Positions 29,440 through 42,200 of a DNA stretch of 64,000 nt are shown piece after piece. The stretch comes from Alitibacter langaaensis DSM 22999. Lineage in GTDB: Bacteria; Pseudomonadota; Gammaproteobacteria; Enterobacterales; Pasteurellaceae. Where the stretch lies: the NCBI RefSeq assembly GCF_003096995.1, contig NZ_QENU01000002.1, positions 1 through 64,000 of the forward strand. Direction: 5' to 3'. The notes under the pieces are model-generated. The model was not told the origin of the DNA. It did no database searches and saw nothing but the letters and a program-made list of their open reading frames with translations. Each line of letters opens with the position of its first letter. Position 1 is the stretch's first letter. The translations under genes and the position numbers were made by a program.

Positions 29440-31065
29440 ATGTCAATAAGCTTACCCCGTTGGAAAATGTCATCAATAAAATTAAATTTATTGTTGTCAT
29501 TGTATTTTACACTGGTTCTTAATCTCGCTTTTTTCCGTCAAGTATTTTTGCTTAGTGGGCCGACAGACTACTTTTTACTCACCACGCCATTGGTGTTGTT
29601 TGTCGCCTGTAATATCGTATTTAATATTTTATCCGTTCCTTTTCTACACAAGATCATCATTCCGCTATTTTTATTAGTTAGCGCCGCAGTGAGCTACAAC
29701 TCTCTGGTTTTTAACGTCTATTTTGACCGCGATATGCTAACCAATGTGTTGCAAACAAACCTTGCTGAAAGCTCACGCATGCTTAGCTTTTCATATATTG
29801 CGTGGTTGCTCATTTTAGGTGTTTTACCAACCATTTTATATTTATGTGTCAAAGTGGATTACAAAAAATGGACGACAGAACTTTTCGCACGAATAGCATC
29901 AATATTGGTTTCCGCATTGTTCATTTTTGCCGTTGGCACAATGTTTTATCAAGACTATGCGTCATTTTTCCGTAACAACAAATACCTACCGCATTTGTTA
30001 GTGCCTTCTAATTTTGTGGCAGCGAGCATAAGCAAAATTAAGCATGCGCGTATGGAAAATATGCCTTTTGTGCAAACGGGCATTGATGCCAAAATGGAAA
30101 AAACGGACAACAATGTGAACGTGTCTGTGATCGTAGTGGGCGAAACAACACGCGCGCAAAACTGGGGATTAAACGGCTACACTCGTCAAACCACCCCGAA
30201 TTTAGCCGCCCGTATAAAGCGCGGTGAAAATTTAATTAATTTTACCGATGTGAGCAGTTGTGGCACCGCAACCGCCATTTCTGTGCCTTGTATGTTTTCT
30301 AGTTTAACTCGGGCGAATTATGATGCAGCACAAGCTGATCACCAAGATAATCTGTTGGATACCTTGCAATATGCGGGCGTGAATGTGCAATGGATTGACA
30401 ATGATGCGGGCTGTAAAGATGTTTGCAATCGTGTTCCAACGATCAATACCTTGGATCTGCAAGTGCCAGAATATTGCAACGATGGCGAATGCCTTGACAA
30501 TATTATGTTGCCCGAATTGAAAAAATTGCTAGCAAATGTGAAGCAAGACACCCTGATTGTGTTGCACACCATTGGTAGCCACGGTCCAACCTATTTTGAG
30601 CGTTATAGCGAAAAAGAGCGCCAATTCACGCCAGATTGCACCACAAAAGAAATTAATCATTGCTCCCGTGACGAGCTAGTGAATACTTATGATAACGGCG
30701 TGCTTTATATCGACCAGTTCTTAGACAAAGTCATTAGCCAGCTTGAAACCCATCCTGAGTGGAAAACCTCTATGTTATATGTTTCCGATCACGGTGAAAG
30801 TTTAGGCGAAAGCAATATGTATATGCACGCCGCACCTTATGCCATTGCCCCTAAAGAGCAAACTCAGGTGCCAATGGTGATGTGGTTTTCTCAAAAATGG
30901 GCGGAAAACAAACCCGTGGATTTAAACTGTTTGCGCCAAAACGCCAATAATGCCTACTCCCATGACAATATTTTCCATTCGGTGTTTAGCCTAATGGATA
31001 TGAAAATGTCGAGTTTAAAAGAATATCGCAAAGAGTTAGACATTCTCGCCGCTTGCCGAAAATAG
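29440..31065 (+). CDS. eptA: Lipid A phosphoethanolamine transferase, EptA/MCR family
   Basis: This inner-membrane enzyme transfers phosphoethanolamine to lipid A phosphates and can lower sensitivity to cationic peptides. The 541-residue protein has five N-terminal membrane helices (about residues 15-185) and a periplasmic sulfatase-like domain. Zinc-site and nucleophile motifs are GETTRAQNWGLNGY, SSCGTATAISVPC (catalytic threonine), HTIGSHGPTY and SDHGESLGE. It is of EptA type by length (E. coli 547) and order. It follows qseBC by 112 bases, much as eptA neighbours pmrAB in enterics. A chromosomal, not acquired, copy is likely. Confidence 0.92.
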   Translation: MSISLPRWKMSSIKLNLLLSLYFTLVLNLAFFRQVFLLSGPTDYFLLTTPLVLFVACNIVFNILSVPFLHKIIIPLFLLVSAAVSYNSLVFNVYFDRDMLTNVLQTNLAESSRMLSFSYIAWLLILGVLPTILYLCVKVDYKKWTTELFARIASILVSALFIFAVGTMFYQDYASFFRNNKYLPHLLVPSNFVAASISKIKHARMENMPFVQTGIDAKMEKTDNNVNVSVIVVGETTRAQNWGLNGYTRQTTPNLAARIKRGENLINFTDVSSCGTATAISVPCMFSSLTRANYDAAQADHQDNLLDTLQYAGVNVQWIDNDAGCKDVCNRVPTINTLDLQVPEYCNDGECLDNIMLPELKKLLANVKQDTLIVLHTIGSHGPTYFERYSEKERQFTPDCTTKEINHCSRDELVNTYDNGVLYIDQFLDKVISQLETHPEWKTSMLYVSDHGESLGESNMYMHAAPYAIAPKEQTQVPMVMWFSQKWAENKPVDLNCLRQNANNAYSHDNIFHSVFSLMDMKMSSLKEYRKELDILAACRK

Positions 31066-31106
31066 CGTTTAGGCTTAGAATTCAGCGTTAATACCGTTCA
31101 TCATTC

Positions 31107-31145
31107 AAAGTGCGGTCGAAAATTGCAAAATTTTGACCGCACTTT
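31107..31145. terminator. Inverted USS pair after eptA
   Basis: AAAGTGCGGTC (31107-31117) and GACCGCACTTT (31135-31145) are perfect complements, 17 bases apart, between eptA and trmL. Probably the eptA terminator. Confidence 0.6.
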
Positions 31146-31167
31146 GCTATTTCTAAAAGAGAAAATT

Positions 31168-31644
31168 ATGTTAGATATCGTTTTATATGAACCTGAAATT
31201 CCACAAAATACAGGAAATATTATTCGCTTATGTGCCAATACAGGTTTCCGTTTGCATTTGATCGAGCCCCTTGGTTTCACTTGGGATGACAAACGCCTAC
31301 GCCGATCTGGTTTGGATTATCACGAGTTTGCTGAAATTAAACGCCATAAAACTTTTGAACAATTTTTAGCCGCTGAACAGCCGAAACGTTTATTTGCAAT
31401 GACCACCAAAGGCGGCCCCGCTCATAGCGATGTGCAGTTCGCCTTAGGGGATTATTTGATGTTTGGCCCCGAAACCCGCGGCATTCCTATGTCCATTTTA
31501 GACAGCCTAGCGATGGAGCAAAAAATCCGAATTCCAATGACCGAAAACAGCCGCAGTATGAATTTATCCAATTCTGTTGCCGTTGCCGTTTATGAAGCAT
31601 GGCGACAATTAGGTTATCAAGGTGCGGTAAATCTTCATCGTTAA
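31168..31644 (+). CDS. trmL: tRNA (cytidine/uridine-2'-O-)-methyltransferase TrmL
   Basis: This SPOUT methyltransferase modifies the wobble base of certain tRNA-Leu isoacceptors. The 158 residues (E. coli 157) begin [21 protein letters not shown] and carry the knot motifs FGPETRGIP and [19 protein letters not shown]. The ATG at 31168 follows AAAGAG; the upstream open frame crosses the USS hairpin and is not used. Confidence 0.95.
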   Translation: MLDIVLYEPEIPQNTGNIIRLCANTGFRLHLIEPLGFTWDDKRLRRSGLDYHEFAEIKRHKTFEQFLAAEQPKRLFAMTTKGGPAHSDVQFALGDYLMFGPETRGIPMSILDSLAMEQKIRIPMTENSRSMNLSNSVAVAVYEAWRQLGYQGAVNLHR

Positions 31645-31761
31645 TTTTACCGCTAATCTATTCTCAGGGTCGGGCATATTGCTCGACTTTTCTTTTGCAA
31701 AACTTCTCAAATTCTGACCGCACTTTGAACGGCATAAAACTGTGCTTTTTTGCCTATTTTC

Positions 31762-31770
31762 TGTTATAAT
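31762..31770 (+). promoter_or_regulatory. Extended -10 element of gyrB
   Basis: TGTTATAAT is a perfect extended -10 (TGnTATAAT) 37 bases before the gyrB start. No good -35 lies upstream, as is common for extended -10 promoters. Confidence 0.55.
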
Positions 31771-31797
31771 TTCGGCTAATTTTTCATAGCAAAATAG

Positions 31798-34266
<2,469 letters not shown>

Positions 34267-34288
34267 CCACTAAAAATTAGATAAAAAT

Positions 34289-34335
34289 CGACCGCACTTT
34301 ACTTATTTATAAGCTCAAAGTGCGGTCGTTTTTTT
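34289..34335. terminator. Bidirectional USS terminator between gyrB and argH
   Basis: CGACCGCACTTT (34289-34300) and AAAGTGCGGTCG (34317-34328) form a 12-bp stem. Seven T follow on the plus strand, and TTTTTAT on the minus strand. It serves two convergent genes. Confidence 0.8.
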
Positions 34336-34356
34336 ATATATTTTTTGTGCTTTATT

Positions 34357-35733
34357 TTATGCGTGAATGCGTGCTTTGGCTTCAGCAATGGCTTCTGCGA
34401 CACGCACTGGCGAAACCCCGCCTTTGGCGCAACGTTTATCTAAACAAGATTGTAGCGACAAGATTTCATACACGTCATCAGAAACCACATCGCTGAATTG
34501 GCGGAATTCTTCAACGGATAAATCTTCCAAGCCTTTATGAACGCTAATCGCATACACCACCGTTTCACCCACAATATGGTGAGAATCGCGGAATGGCACG
34601 CCTTTCGCCACTAAATAATCAGCCAATTCGGTAGCGTTTGAATAGCCTTTCAATGCGGCTTCACGAGTGCGTTCCACATTCACTTTAATGTCTTCTAAGA
34701 CAAATGCCGCCATCGTCAAACAATCATGCCAAGTGTCTAAAGCATCAAAAATTCCTTCTTTGTCTTCTTGCATATCTTTGTTGTAGGCAAGTGGCAAGCC
34801 TTTTACTGTGGTCAGCATGCCCATTAATGAACCAATGACGCGTCCTGCTTTGCCGCGAATTAATTCGCAAGCATCTGGATTTTTTTTCTGTGGCATTAAT
34901 GATGACCCAGAAGTAACACGATCAGATAATTCCACAAAATCGGCTTCGCCACTGTTGAAGATAATCATATCTTCAGCAAAACGGGAAAGATGCGCCATGC
35001 TGAGCGAAGCGGTTGAAAGCAATTCAATGATATGGTCGCGGTCTGATACGCTGTCTAAACTATTGCGTGTGGCGTAGGCAAAGTTTAGATCTTTCGCCAG
35101 CTGTTCGCGATCCACAGGATATGCGGTGCCAGCCAAAGCACCACTGCCTAATGGGCAACTATTCATACGATGGTAAGCGTCCGCCAAGCGGCTGTGATCG
35201 CGCTCTAACATTTCCACATAAGCCATACACCAATGGGCAAAGGAAATTGGCTGCGCTCGCTGCAAATGGGTATAGCCCGGCATTACCGCATCTTGAGTAT
35301 TTTCTGCGGTTTCTACCAATTTCGCTTGTAATGCACGCACACTGCGTTGCAATTCAAGCACTTGTGCTTTACACCACATTTTGATATCGAGCGCCACCTG
35401 ATCATTGCGCGAACGCCCCGTGTGCAATTTTTTACCCAAATTGCCCACTTTATCAATCAGTTTTGATTCCACCCAGCTGTGAATGTCTTCCGCGTCATCT
35501 TGTAAAATTGCTTGCGGATTTGACCGCACTTCGATCAATAATTCATTTAAAGCGCGCTCGAGTTGTTGTTGTTCATCGCGAGTTAATACATTCACGCTAA
35601 CCAAGGCTTTTGACCAGCCGATTGAGCCTTCAATATCTTGTTTCGCCAAACGATAGTCAAAACGTAGTGAATCGTTGAAATCTTTAAAACGTTTATCTGC
35701 CGCTTGTGTGAAGCGACCGCCCCATAATGCCAT
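34357..35733 (-). CDS. argH: Argininosuccinate lyase
   Basis: This enzyme cleaves argininosuccinate to arginine and fumarate, the last step of arginine synthesis. The 458 residues match the family (E. coli 457). Motifs are [30 protein letters not shown] and the signature [11 protein letters not shown]. It is last in the argC-argB-argH direction, 92 bases after argB. Confidence 0.97.
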   Translation of the reverse strand: MALWGGRFTQAADKRFKDFNDSLRFDYRLAKQDIEGSIGWSKALVSVNVLTRDEQQQLERALNELLIEVRSNPQAILQDDAEDIHSWVESKLIDKVGNLGKKLHTGRSRNDQVALDIKMWCKAQVLELQRSVRALQAKLVETAENTQDAVMPGYTHLQRAQPISFAHWCMAYVEMLERDHSRLADAYHRMNSCPLGSGALAGTAYPVDREQLAKDLNFAYATRNSLDSVSDRDHIIELLSTASLSMAHLSRFAEDMIIFNSGEADFVELSDRVTSGSSLMPQKKNPDACELIRGKAGRVIGSLMGMLTTVKGLPLAYNKDMQEDKEGIFDALDTWHDCLTMAAFVLEDIKVNVERTREAALKGYSNATELADYLVAKGVPFRDSHHIVGETVVYAISVHKGLEDLSVEEFRQFSDVVSDDVYEILSLQSCLDKRCAKGGVSPVRVAEAIAEAKARIHA

Positions 35734-35825
35734 ATAATTTTCCTTTTTATTATTCCGTCAGTTGCTGATCTTGTTGAACCATTGACGGAATGGTGTCGAT
35801 CTTTTGTTGAAATTAAGATTTTATT

Positions 35826-36599
35826 TTAAGGTTCAATTCTGGTGCCGATGATTTCGCCTGCAAAAAGTGCGGTCAATTTTTCAGGGTATTTCCAGTTAGC
35901 AATATCCACGCCTCGCCCTAAAATTTTTGCGGCATCCAAGGCAGCATTGACTTTCACGATCATACCGTCTGTAATCACATTGTCTTCAATTAATTGCTGA
36001 ATTTGGGCGGAATTGAGGGTAGAAATCAGCTGTTTGTTCGCGTCTAAAACACCGTTTACATCAGACAGCATCACCAAATCACCATCAATTAAAGCGGCAA
36101 TGGCAGTGGCAGCTTGGTCGGCATTAACATTCATCAGCAAGCCGTTTTCGTCCACTGCAATAGAGCTGATGATCGGTAAAAACGCATTGGAAAGCAAGCA
36201 ATCTAATAAATCTGCTTTGTAAGGTTGTGCATTGGCAACGTGCCCTAATTCGGGATCAAAGGCTTTCGCTACCGTCATATTGCCATCGGCAAGGCTTAAA
36301 CCCACAGGGTTTAATTTGAATTTTGCCGCTTGCGCCACGAGCGTTTTGTTGGCAATTCCAGCCAATGCGCCCGTGATAATATCAATTTGATCGCTTGGCG
36401 TAACGCGCAAACCGTTTTTTTTCTGCACGGGTAAATTTAGGCGTTTGAGTAAATGATCAACGACAACCCCACCGCCATGAACAATCACCAGTGGGCGATT
36501 GCCATTTTTAAAATAATCGCCAAGGGCTGTGAGCAAGTTGGTCATGGCTTCTGGCGTATCTAATAGCACGCCGCCGAGTTTAATGACTAATGGTCTCAT
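35826..36599 (-). CDS. argB: Acetylglutamate kinase
   Basis: This enzyme phosphorylates N-acetylglutamate in the second step of arginine synthesis. The 257-residue protein of the amino acid kinase family is the same length as E. coli ArgB (258). It begins [12 protein letters not shown], has [12 protein letters not shown] and a C-terminal [13 protein letters not shown]. Its start codon lies one base from the argC stop, so they are co-translated. Confidence 0.96.
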   Translation of the reverse strand: MRPLVIKLGGVLLDTPEAMTNLLTALGDYFKNGNRPLVIVHGGGVVVDHLLKRLNLPVQKKNGLRVTPSDQIDIITGALAGIANKTLVAQAAKFKLNPVGLSLADGNMTVAKAFDPELGHVANAQPYKADLLDCLLSNAFLPIISSIAVDENGLLMNVNADQAATAIAALIDGDLVMLSDVNGVLDANKQLISTLNSAQIQQLIEDNVITDGMIVKVNAALDAAKILGRGVDIANWKYPEKLTALFAGEIIGTRIEP

Positions 36600-36600
36600 A

Positions 36601-37611
36601 TTAAATCAATCCTAATGTTTCGTTATAACCATAGCGAATATTGGCACATTGCACGGCTTGTGCGGCAGCGCCTTTGAGTAGATTGTCTTCTGCACCAACA
36701 ATAATAATGTGTCCATTTTTTGTAGCAAAACCAATATCGCAATATGGCGTAAACTCTACGGCTTTAATGGACGGCAAGCCATTTTCATAGACCCGCACGA
36801 GCGGACGATTTGCATAATATTGCTGATAAGCCGCCTTGATTTGCTGTTCTGTTACGCCCGCATTCAATTTTGCTGTAATGGTTGCCAGAATACCGCGTTT
36901 AAAATTGCCTAAGTGCGGGGTGAAAATCACTTCCGCGCCCAAATGGGTTGAAATTTCTGGTTGATGGCGATGATTAAACACGCCATAAGCATTGAGGCTA
37001 ACTTCACAAAATGAACTGGTTAAACTGGCTTTGCGCCCTGCGCCGCTCACACCGCTCACGGCATTTATGATCGGCAACTGATTGAGATCTAACAGATTAT
37101 TTTCAATAAGCGGTTTTAAACTTAATTGGGAAACCGTTGGATAACAGCCAGCCACAGCCACTAAATCTGCGTCGGCAAGTTGTTTGTGATTCCATTCAGC
37201 CAAACCGTAAACCGCGCGGTTTAATAATTCAGGAAATTGGTGGGTAAATCCATAATATTGGGTGTAAAATTCCGCACTATTGACACGATATGCCCCCGAA
37301 AGATCGAACACTTTACATTGATTTTTTAGAAAAATTGGGGCGAGATTATGGCTCACTTCGTGGGCTGTGCCGAAAAAGGCGAGATCGGCATTTTGAGCAA
37401 TCGCGGTTAAATCTTCAGGCAATGGTTGCAATGGCAAATCACAAATGGAACGCAGTTGGGGATAGAGTGCAGAAATTGGCTTATTTGCGTCCGCACTTTG
37501 GCTAGAAACATATAAGCCTGTTAATTCAAATTCGGGATGATGAGAGAGAATTCTTGCTAATTCGGCGCCTGTGTATCCGCTCGCACCGATAACGATTGCT
37601 TTTTGTGCCAT
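36601..37611 (-). CDS. argC: N-acetyl-gamma-glutamyl-phosphate reductase
   Basis: This enzyme reduces N-acetylglutamyl phosphate to the semialdehyde in arginine synthesis. The 336-residue protein has the NADP motif [15 protein letters not shown] and the active-site cysteine in [15 protein letters not shown]. The ATG at 37611 was preferred over a TTG two codons upstream. It is the first gene of argCBH and is divergent from argE, with ARG-box-like sites in the 99-base gap. Confidence 0.96.
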   Translation of the reverse strand: MAQKAIVIGASGYTGAELARILSHHPEFELTGLYVSSQSADANKPISALYPQLRSICDLPLQPLPEDLTAIAQNADLAFFGTAHEVSHNLAPIFLKNQCKVFDLSGAYRVNSAEFYTQYYGFTHQFPELLNRAVYGLAEWNHKQLADADLVAVAGCYPTVSQLSLKPLIENNLLDLNQLPIINAVSGVSGAGRKASLTSSFCEVSLNAYGVFNHRHQPEISTHLGAEVIFTPHLGNFKRGILATITAKLNAGVTEQQIKAAYQQYYANRPLVRVYENGLPSIKAVEFTPYCDIGFATKNGHIIIVGAEDNLLKGAAAQAVQCANIRYGYNETLGLI

Positions 37612-37643
37612 AATCAATCCTGTATAATAATAAAACTCACTTT

Positions 37644-37682
37644 AGTGATTAGTTATGCTATTATTCTGCATAAATATGTAAA
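37644..37682. promoter_or_regulatory. Tandem ARG-box-like sites between argC and argE
   Basis: Two 18-bp segments (37644-37661 and 37665-37682) with a 3-bp spacer resemble ArgR operators. Their cores are TGATTAGTTATGCT and TGCATAAATATGTA, with four and three mismatches to the E. coli consensus. The TGCAT/ATGC half-sites also occur in the carAB sites. Confidence 0.45.
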
Positions 37683-37710
37683 AATCAACCTTTATTTGCT
37701 GGTGAACCCT

Positions 37711-38859
37711 ATGAAAAAACTTCCCCCATTCATTGATATGTATTCCCAACTTATCGCCATTCCAACCATTAGCGATATTGACAAAAATAATGATATTTCT
37801 AACCGCACTTTAATTGAATTATTAGCCACTTGGTTGCAGGATTTGGGGTTTAACACTGAAATTCTCGCGGTGGAAGGCAGCAACGATAAATATAATTTAC
37901 TGGCGACCTATGGCGAAGGCGAGGGCGGCTTGTTATTGGCAGGGCATACGGACACCGTGCCATTTGATGCGGGGCGTTGGACATTTGATCCTTTCAAACT
38001 CACCGAAAAAAATGGCAAGTTTTATGGTTTAGGCACGGCAGATATGAAAGGTTTTTTTGCCTTTGTATTGGACGCCCTACAACAAATTGATTTAACAAAA
38101 CTGACTAAACCGCTGCGTATCCTTGCCACGGCAGATGAAGAAACCACTATGCTCGGCACCCGCACTTTTATTCAGCACGCACATATTCGCCCCGATTGCG
38201 CGATTATTGGCGAACCAACAGAATTGCGCCCAATCCGCGCGCATAAAGGACACATCGGCAAAGCGTTGCAGATTATCGGAAAGTCGGGGCATTCAAGTGA
38301 CCCTGCAAAAGGCATTAATGCCATTGAATTAATGCATGAAGCGACAGGCTATTTGCTGCAAATGCGCAATGAATTAAAAGAAAAATATCATCATGCAGGG
38401 TTTGCGATTCCATACCCTACGATGAATCTCGGGGCTATTCACGGCGGCGATGCTGTTAATCGCATTTGTGGTTGTTGCGAATTGCATTTTGATATTCGCC
38501 CATTGCCGAATATGTGCTTGGAAGATTTAGATGAAATGCTACAACAAAAATTAGCCCCCATGTTTGAACAATATGGTGATCGCTTAACCATCCGAAGTTT
38601 GCACGAACCAACGCCTGGTTATGAATGCGAGCATAGCGCGCAAGTGGTGCAAGTGGTGGAAAAATTATTGGGTGAAAAATGTGAACTAGTGAATTTCTGC
38701 ACCGAAGCACCTTATATCCAGCAACTCTGCCCAACCTTAGTGCTAGGGCCCGGTTCAATTGAACAAGCTCATCAACCCGATGAATTTCTATCAACAGAAT
38801 TTATCGCCCCTACTCGAGAGCTATTAACGAAAATGATTCACCATTTCTGTGCAGCTTAA
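37711..38859 (+). CDS. argE: Acetylornithine deacetylase
   Basis: This M20-family zinc amidohydrolase removes the acetyl group from N-acetylornithine, the linear arginine route. The 382 residues match E. coli ArgE (383). Metal-binding motifs are [24 protein letters not shown] and [14 protein letters not shown], with a dimerisation domain in the middle. The ATG at 37711 gives the standard [14 protein letters not shown] start. It is divergent from argCBH. Confidence 0.96.
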   Translation: MKKLPPFIDMYSQLIAIPTISDIDKNNDISNRTLIELLATWLQDLGFNTEILAVEGSNDKYNLLATYGEGEGGLLLAGHTDTVPFDAGRWTFDPFKLTEKNGKFYGLGTADMKGFFAFVLDALQQIDLTKLTKPLRILATADEETTMLGTRTFIQHAHIRPDCAIIGEPTELRPIRAHKGHIGKALQIIGKSGHSSDPAKGINAIELMHEATGYLLQMRNELKEKYHHAGFAIPYPTMNLGAIHGGDAVNRICGCCELHFDIRPLPNMCLEDLDEMLQQKLAPMFEQYGDRLTIRSLHEPTPGYECEHSAQVVQVVEKLLGEKCELVNFCTEAPYIQQLCPTLVLGPGSIEQAHQPDEFLSTEFIAPTRELLTKMIHHFCAA

Positions 38860-38899
38860 AAGTGAAAATATAACGTGAATGTTCATTCACAAAAAGATA

Positions 38900-38928
38900 A
38901 AACCGCTAAGAAATTAGCGGTTTTTTTA
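38900..38928 (+). terminator. argE terminator
   Basis: AAACCGCTAA (38900-38909) and TTAGCGGTTT (38914-38923) form a 10-bp stem with a GAAA loop, followed by a T run. Confidence 0.88.
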
Positions 38929-38963
38929 GTTGATTAGTGAGCCTAAAATTAAGATTGCTCTGT

Positions 38964-39653
38964 CTAATTACTTCTCGTATTTATAGCAGAGTCAATCATA
39001 TATAGTGGTATCCATATAAGATCGATTGCTAAAGTCAACGGCGTCAGCATTATATTCGCGGAGATAGCCTCTGCATTCAGCTCAGTTGTTTTGACATTAA
39101 ATGTTAATTTAATTGGCACGCGTGTTTGGAAGTGGTAATCAGCTTGTGTTCCTGTTGGTTTGCTATAAATCATTCCTTTTACGGTAATGCAACGACTATA
39201 AATACCACTTTTGTTTAATTTTTCTAACTCAAATTTGCGTGAAGTTAATTGAGCCGTTTCGGTAGCATTTTGGGGTGTATAATTCAAACATAGATTGCTT
39301 TCAAATCGATTATTTTCCTGACGCGTGACAGGTAGTTCGGTCAACCTTTTGCCTTTATTATTGGTAAGTGTGTAGGGTTGTGGCAAGTTGATGGTTAATA
39401 TAGGGAGTAGATAATCAGAAATATCTCTATCCACCACATACCAATAACGTTCGCCCATCATCACCACTTGTCCTTTTTGGAGTGGAGCTTTATCTGCTTG
39501 CGTGCGCCCAAAAGCGATTAAGGTATCAATGCCATCATCACGCTCTCTATCATGGGTCTTAACGATGGGGCTCATTTCCCAAAGCAATGCAGTGCAACCA
39601 CTTAATAGTAATACTGCAAGCCCTGTGCTAAAAAAAGCGAATAATTTTTTCAT
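38964..39653 (-). CDS. Lipoprotein of unknown function
   Basis: This 229-residue protein has a lipoprotein signal (lipobox LSGC, C20). The mature part has mixed beta character, two or three cysteines (NLCLNYT, YSRCITV) that could form a disulfide, and a hydrophobic C-terminal stretch LTLAIDLIWIPLYMIDSAI. That stretch resembles the end of small YceK/YidQ-type lipoproteins. I cannot assign a function. It stands alone between argE and the mer-like genes. Confidence 0.7.
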   Translation of the reverse strand: MKKLFAFFSTGLAVLLLSGCTALLWEMSPIVKTHDRERDDGIDTLIAFGRTQADKAPLQKGQVVMMGERYWYVVDRDISDYLLPILTINLPQPYTLTNNKGKRLTELPVTRQENNRFESNLCLNYTPQNATETAQLTSRKFELEKLNKSGIYSRCITVKGMIYSKPTGTQADYHFQTRVPIKLTFNVKTTELNAEAISANIMLTPLTLAIDLIWIPLYMIDSAINTRSN

Positions 39654-39749
39654 AGTTTTTCCCTTTAAATAACCAAAACCAAAAATATATGCATTCTCTA
39701 TTCATGATTGAAACGGTAAGACGATTATCGCATCAGCTGCGTTCGCGTT

Positions 39750-40022
39750 TTAGTATAGCACAGTGGCATGATAATGCAGTTTATCAATCGCGGCGATTAA
39801 CTGTTCGTCCGCCACTTTTTCCTCTGCGATCACTTTCACTGAGCGGTCATTGAAATTGGCTTTGGTTGATATCACACCATCAATATTGCGAAGCTGTTTA
39901 TTGACTAAATAAACGCACAGTTGGCAGTTCATTTCTTCAATGTGTAATGTCAGGTTGCGTTCAGCGGCAAGGCTTGCCATTGATGTGAAAAGTGCGGTCA
40001 AAAAAACGAAAATTTTTTTCAT
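39750..40022 (-). CDS. MerP-like periplasmic heavy-metal-binding protein
   Basis: This 90-residue protein has a cleavable signal peptide (to about residue 19) and one HMA domain. The metal motif is MNCQLC, where the usual MxCxxC spacing is kept. It overlaps the start of its own frame with the stop of the upstream MerT-like gene by four bases (ATGA), so the pair is translationally coupled. In mercury operons MerP hands Hg(II) to MerT. Here no merA or merR is present, so copper or another soft metal is equally possible. Confidence 0.8.
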   Translation of the reverse strand: MKKIFVFLTALFTSMASLAAERNLTLHIEEMNCQLCVYLVNKQLRNIDGVISTKANFNDRSVKVIAEEKVADEQLIAAIDKLHYHATVLY

Positions 40023-40381
40023 TCTATCAGCTCCAAAATATAGGGTAGCACATAGGGATAAGTTAAGAAAAAGCCAATCACTATCGCCATAATCCAATAC
40101 AAAATTTGCAATGTTTTGCGCGAGAAATATTTGCTGCAAATAATTTTATTGGAAAAGTTGAGCAACCAAAATCCATAGCCGAACGCGCCTAGCGATATGA
40201 TTAACATCGGTATTTGTAAAAATGAATATTCGTTTAAGCTGACAAGCCACGAACTGGAAATACCGAATAAAAGATAGAACAGGGGCGCGATACAACACAA
40301 GGTGGACGCCACCGCAGCGGCAACTGCTGTGGTGCACATTGTCCAAAAGCGGGCATTAGAGTTCTTTTGAAATGAACTCAT
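40019..40381 (-). CDS. MerT-like inner-membrane metal transporter
   Basis: This 120-residue protein has three hydrophobic segments. The first carries a vicinal cysteine pair ([15 protein letters not shown]), the hallmark of MerT. The cytoplasmic loop has only one cysteine (NKIICSKY), whereas classical MerT has two. It starts inside the 3' end of the transglutaminase-like gene (26-base overlap) and overlaps the MerP-like gene by four bases. All three are read from one message. The metal is unknown. Confidence 0.78.
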   Translation of the reverse strand: MSSFQKNSNARFWTMCTTAVAAAVASTLCCIAPLFYLLFGISSSWLVSLNEYSFLQIPMLIISLGAFGYGFWLLNFSNKIICSKYFSRKTLQILYWIMAIVIGFFLTYPYVLPYILELIE

Positions 40382-41456
40382 AACCAAACTCTTTGGCATC
40401 AAATGAATTTAATGGATCGCCGCCCACTTCTGCGTAGGGATAGCCGAAATTGTTGATTGGCGCAAGTTCAGGTGCTGGGAACAGCGTGAAATCACGGGCA
40501 TGGTTAAAGCCCATCCAGTTTGCTTCCCAATTGCCGAATAAATATTGCGAAACCGCTTGAGTGGCTTTGTCATCTACGGCTTTATTCTCGGCTAAACGAT
40601 ATTTTGCTACATCAGCAGAATCTACCGGCACCCAGCCAAAACCCGCAAGATAGAATTCAGCACGGCAATGTTGGTCGCTATTTTCGTTCGCAACTTTATC
40701 TTTTGCACCGCCAAATGCGGTTTTTGAATATTCCCCCATTTTCACGGCTTGTCCTAAACGAATGCCGAACACTTCACGCGCGGGAATATTGGCGGCACGG
40801 GCTAAGGCAACGAATACGGAATTAATGTCTGTGCATTTTCCTTTTAATACGCCAGTGGTTAAGATTTTTTCTACATCGCCATCGCCACAGCCTAATACAG
40901 AATTATCACGTTCCATATTGTTGACGATCCATTGATGAATCAATTGCGCTTTTTTCAATGGATTGGTTTCATTGCCAACGATTTGATCCGCATATTTTTT
41001 CACAATGCCATCGGTTTTAATGTGCGCTGTCGGTTTCAAATAGGGCTGAACATCAATACCATATTCAATTTTTCCCGGGGCTTGGTAATCTTTCAATAAG
41101 CCCTGTTTCATTGGCTCGCGATCTTTGGTTTCGACTACCAATTTGACTTCTAAATCACGTTTTTGCGCATCAGGTTCCCAAGTGGCAAATAAAGTGCTCG
41201 CACCATAACGGTTATTTTCTGTAATGTAAGCCTGTTTATAATTGCCGACAAATTCTATGGATTTGACGGTTTGATAATCGTTATTAAAGGGCAACGGCAC
41301 CCATAATTTAGTTTCCCCAGAAGAACCTTTTGGCACTTGCAAATCATAGTGTTGAGTGAATTCGTAAGTATGGGTTGTTGTATTGGGATTAGGCAGTGTT
41401 TGAGCCTGTGAAGACATCGCCACAAAAAGTGCGGTGGCTAAAATGAGTTTTTTCAT
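40356..41456 (-). CDS. Periplasmic transglutaminase-like protein
   Basis: This 366-residue protein has an N-terminal signal peptide (to about residue 19). The transglutaminase/protease-like domain has the catalytic cysteine in [18 protein letters not shown], the histidine in [10 protein letters not shown] and the aspartate in WVPVDSAD, so the triad is intact. Family members act as cysteine proteases or amidases. The substrate is unknown. It is first in an overlapping three-gene operon with MerT- and MerP-like proteins, which may point to metal-related envelope work. Confidence 0.82.
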   Translation of the reverse strand: MKKLILATALFVAMSSQAQTLPNPNTTTHTYEFTQHYDLQVPKGSSGETKLWVPLPFNNDYQTVKSIEFVGNYKQAYITENNRYGASTLFATWEPDAQKRDLEVKLVVETKDREPMKQGLLKDYQAPGKIEYGIDVQPYLKPTAHIKTDGIVKKYADQIVGNETNPLKKAQLIHQWIVNNMERDNSVLGCGDGDVEKILTTGVLKGKCTDINSVFVALARAANIPAREVFGIRLGQAVKMGEYSKTAFGGAKDKVANENSDQHCRAEFYLAGFGWVPVDSADVAKYRLAENKAVDDKATQAVSQYLFGNWEANWMGFNHARDFTLFPAPELAPINNFGYPYAEVGGDPLNSFDAKEFGYEFISKEL

Positions 41457-41582
41457 GGAAAATCCTTTGCGTTAAATAAACAAAACTTGTCATATTTACA
41501 CTCAGAGCTGCAAGCAGGATAAGTGCGCGTATCATACAGGAAAATTTTCCAAATTTTAACCGCACTTTGGGGATTTATTGCG

Positions 41583-42200
41583 TTAGCGATGGCATTTTTC
41601 ATACAAAGGCAACAATTCACGAATAGTATCCGTAATAAATTGCACCACATTGCACTGATCTAACTCGGCTTTTTCTTTATTTTTACCAATGCACCAAAAA
41701 TCTTCATCGGAACGCAACAACAGATCAGCGGCTGAATGTTGCTTAACGGGGAGAAAATCATTGTATTCGCTCTCATCGCCACGCCATAGCTCGAAATCGG
41801 CAAAGCGTGCAAAATCGAAATTATCAAGCCATTGATTATATTGTTGAAGATTAATTTGCGAACGGTCGGCACGATAACAATGCCAATCTAGGCAAATTTG
41901 CAGACGGCGGCGATTCAAAATCACGGATAAAATCGCTGCAGAATTGCGGTTAAATTCATACTCAAAATAGGCAAAAAAATGCGCTCGCACCTGCCAGCCA
42001 TTGCACCATTTTTCGATATGCGGCTCGGCAAAAGGGGAACCAAGTTGGCGCGATACCTGTAAAATCGTTTCTTTCCAATTATTCCACTCGCGTTTGTAAT
42101 TGGCCTTGATGTTGGGAATTTCCTCAGGGCAATATTTTTTCATTTGAGAAAATTGGAAATAGGGAATCTTGAAAAGATCGCAAGTTTGGTTGTTAATCAT
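41583..42200 (-). CDS. Conserved protein of unknown function downstream of apaH
   Basis: This 205-residue soluble protein is rich in tryptophan and tyrosine ([21 protein letters not shown]). There is no signal peptide or membrane segment. The start at 42200 overlaps the apaH stop by eight bases, so it is co-transcribed with apaH. In H. influenzae Rd a similar-sized uncharacterised gene follows apaH. I do not recognise a domain. Confidence 0.7.
   Translation of the reverse strand: MINNQTCDLFKIPYFQFSQMKKYCPEEIPNIKANYKREWNNWKETILQVSRQLGSPFAEPHIEKWCNGWQVRAHFFAYFEYEFNRNSAAILSVILNRRRLQICLDWHCYRADRSQINLQQYNQWLDNFDFARFADFELWRGDESEYNDFLPVKQHSAADLLLRSDEDFWCIGKNKEKAELDQCNVVQFITDTIRELLPLYEKCHR

Noticed and set aside
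29440-31065. Acquired mcr-type colistin resistance gene
   Set aside because: No IS or plasmid features flank it, it carries the local base composition, a USS precedes it, and its motif order fits chromosomal EptA.
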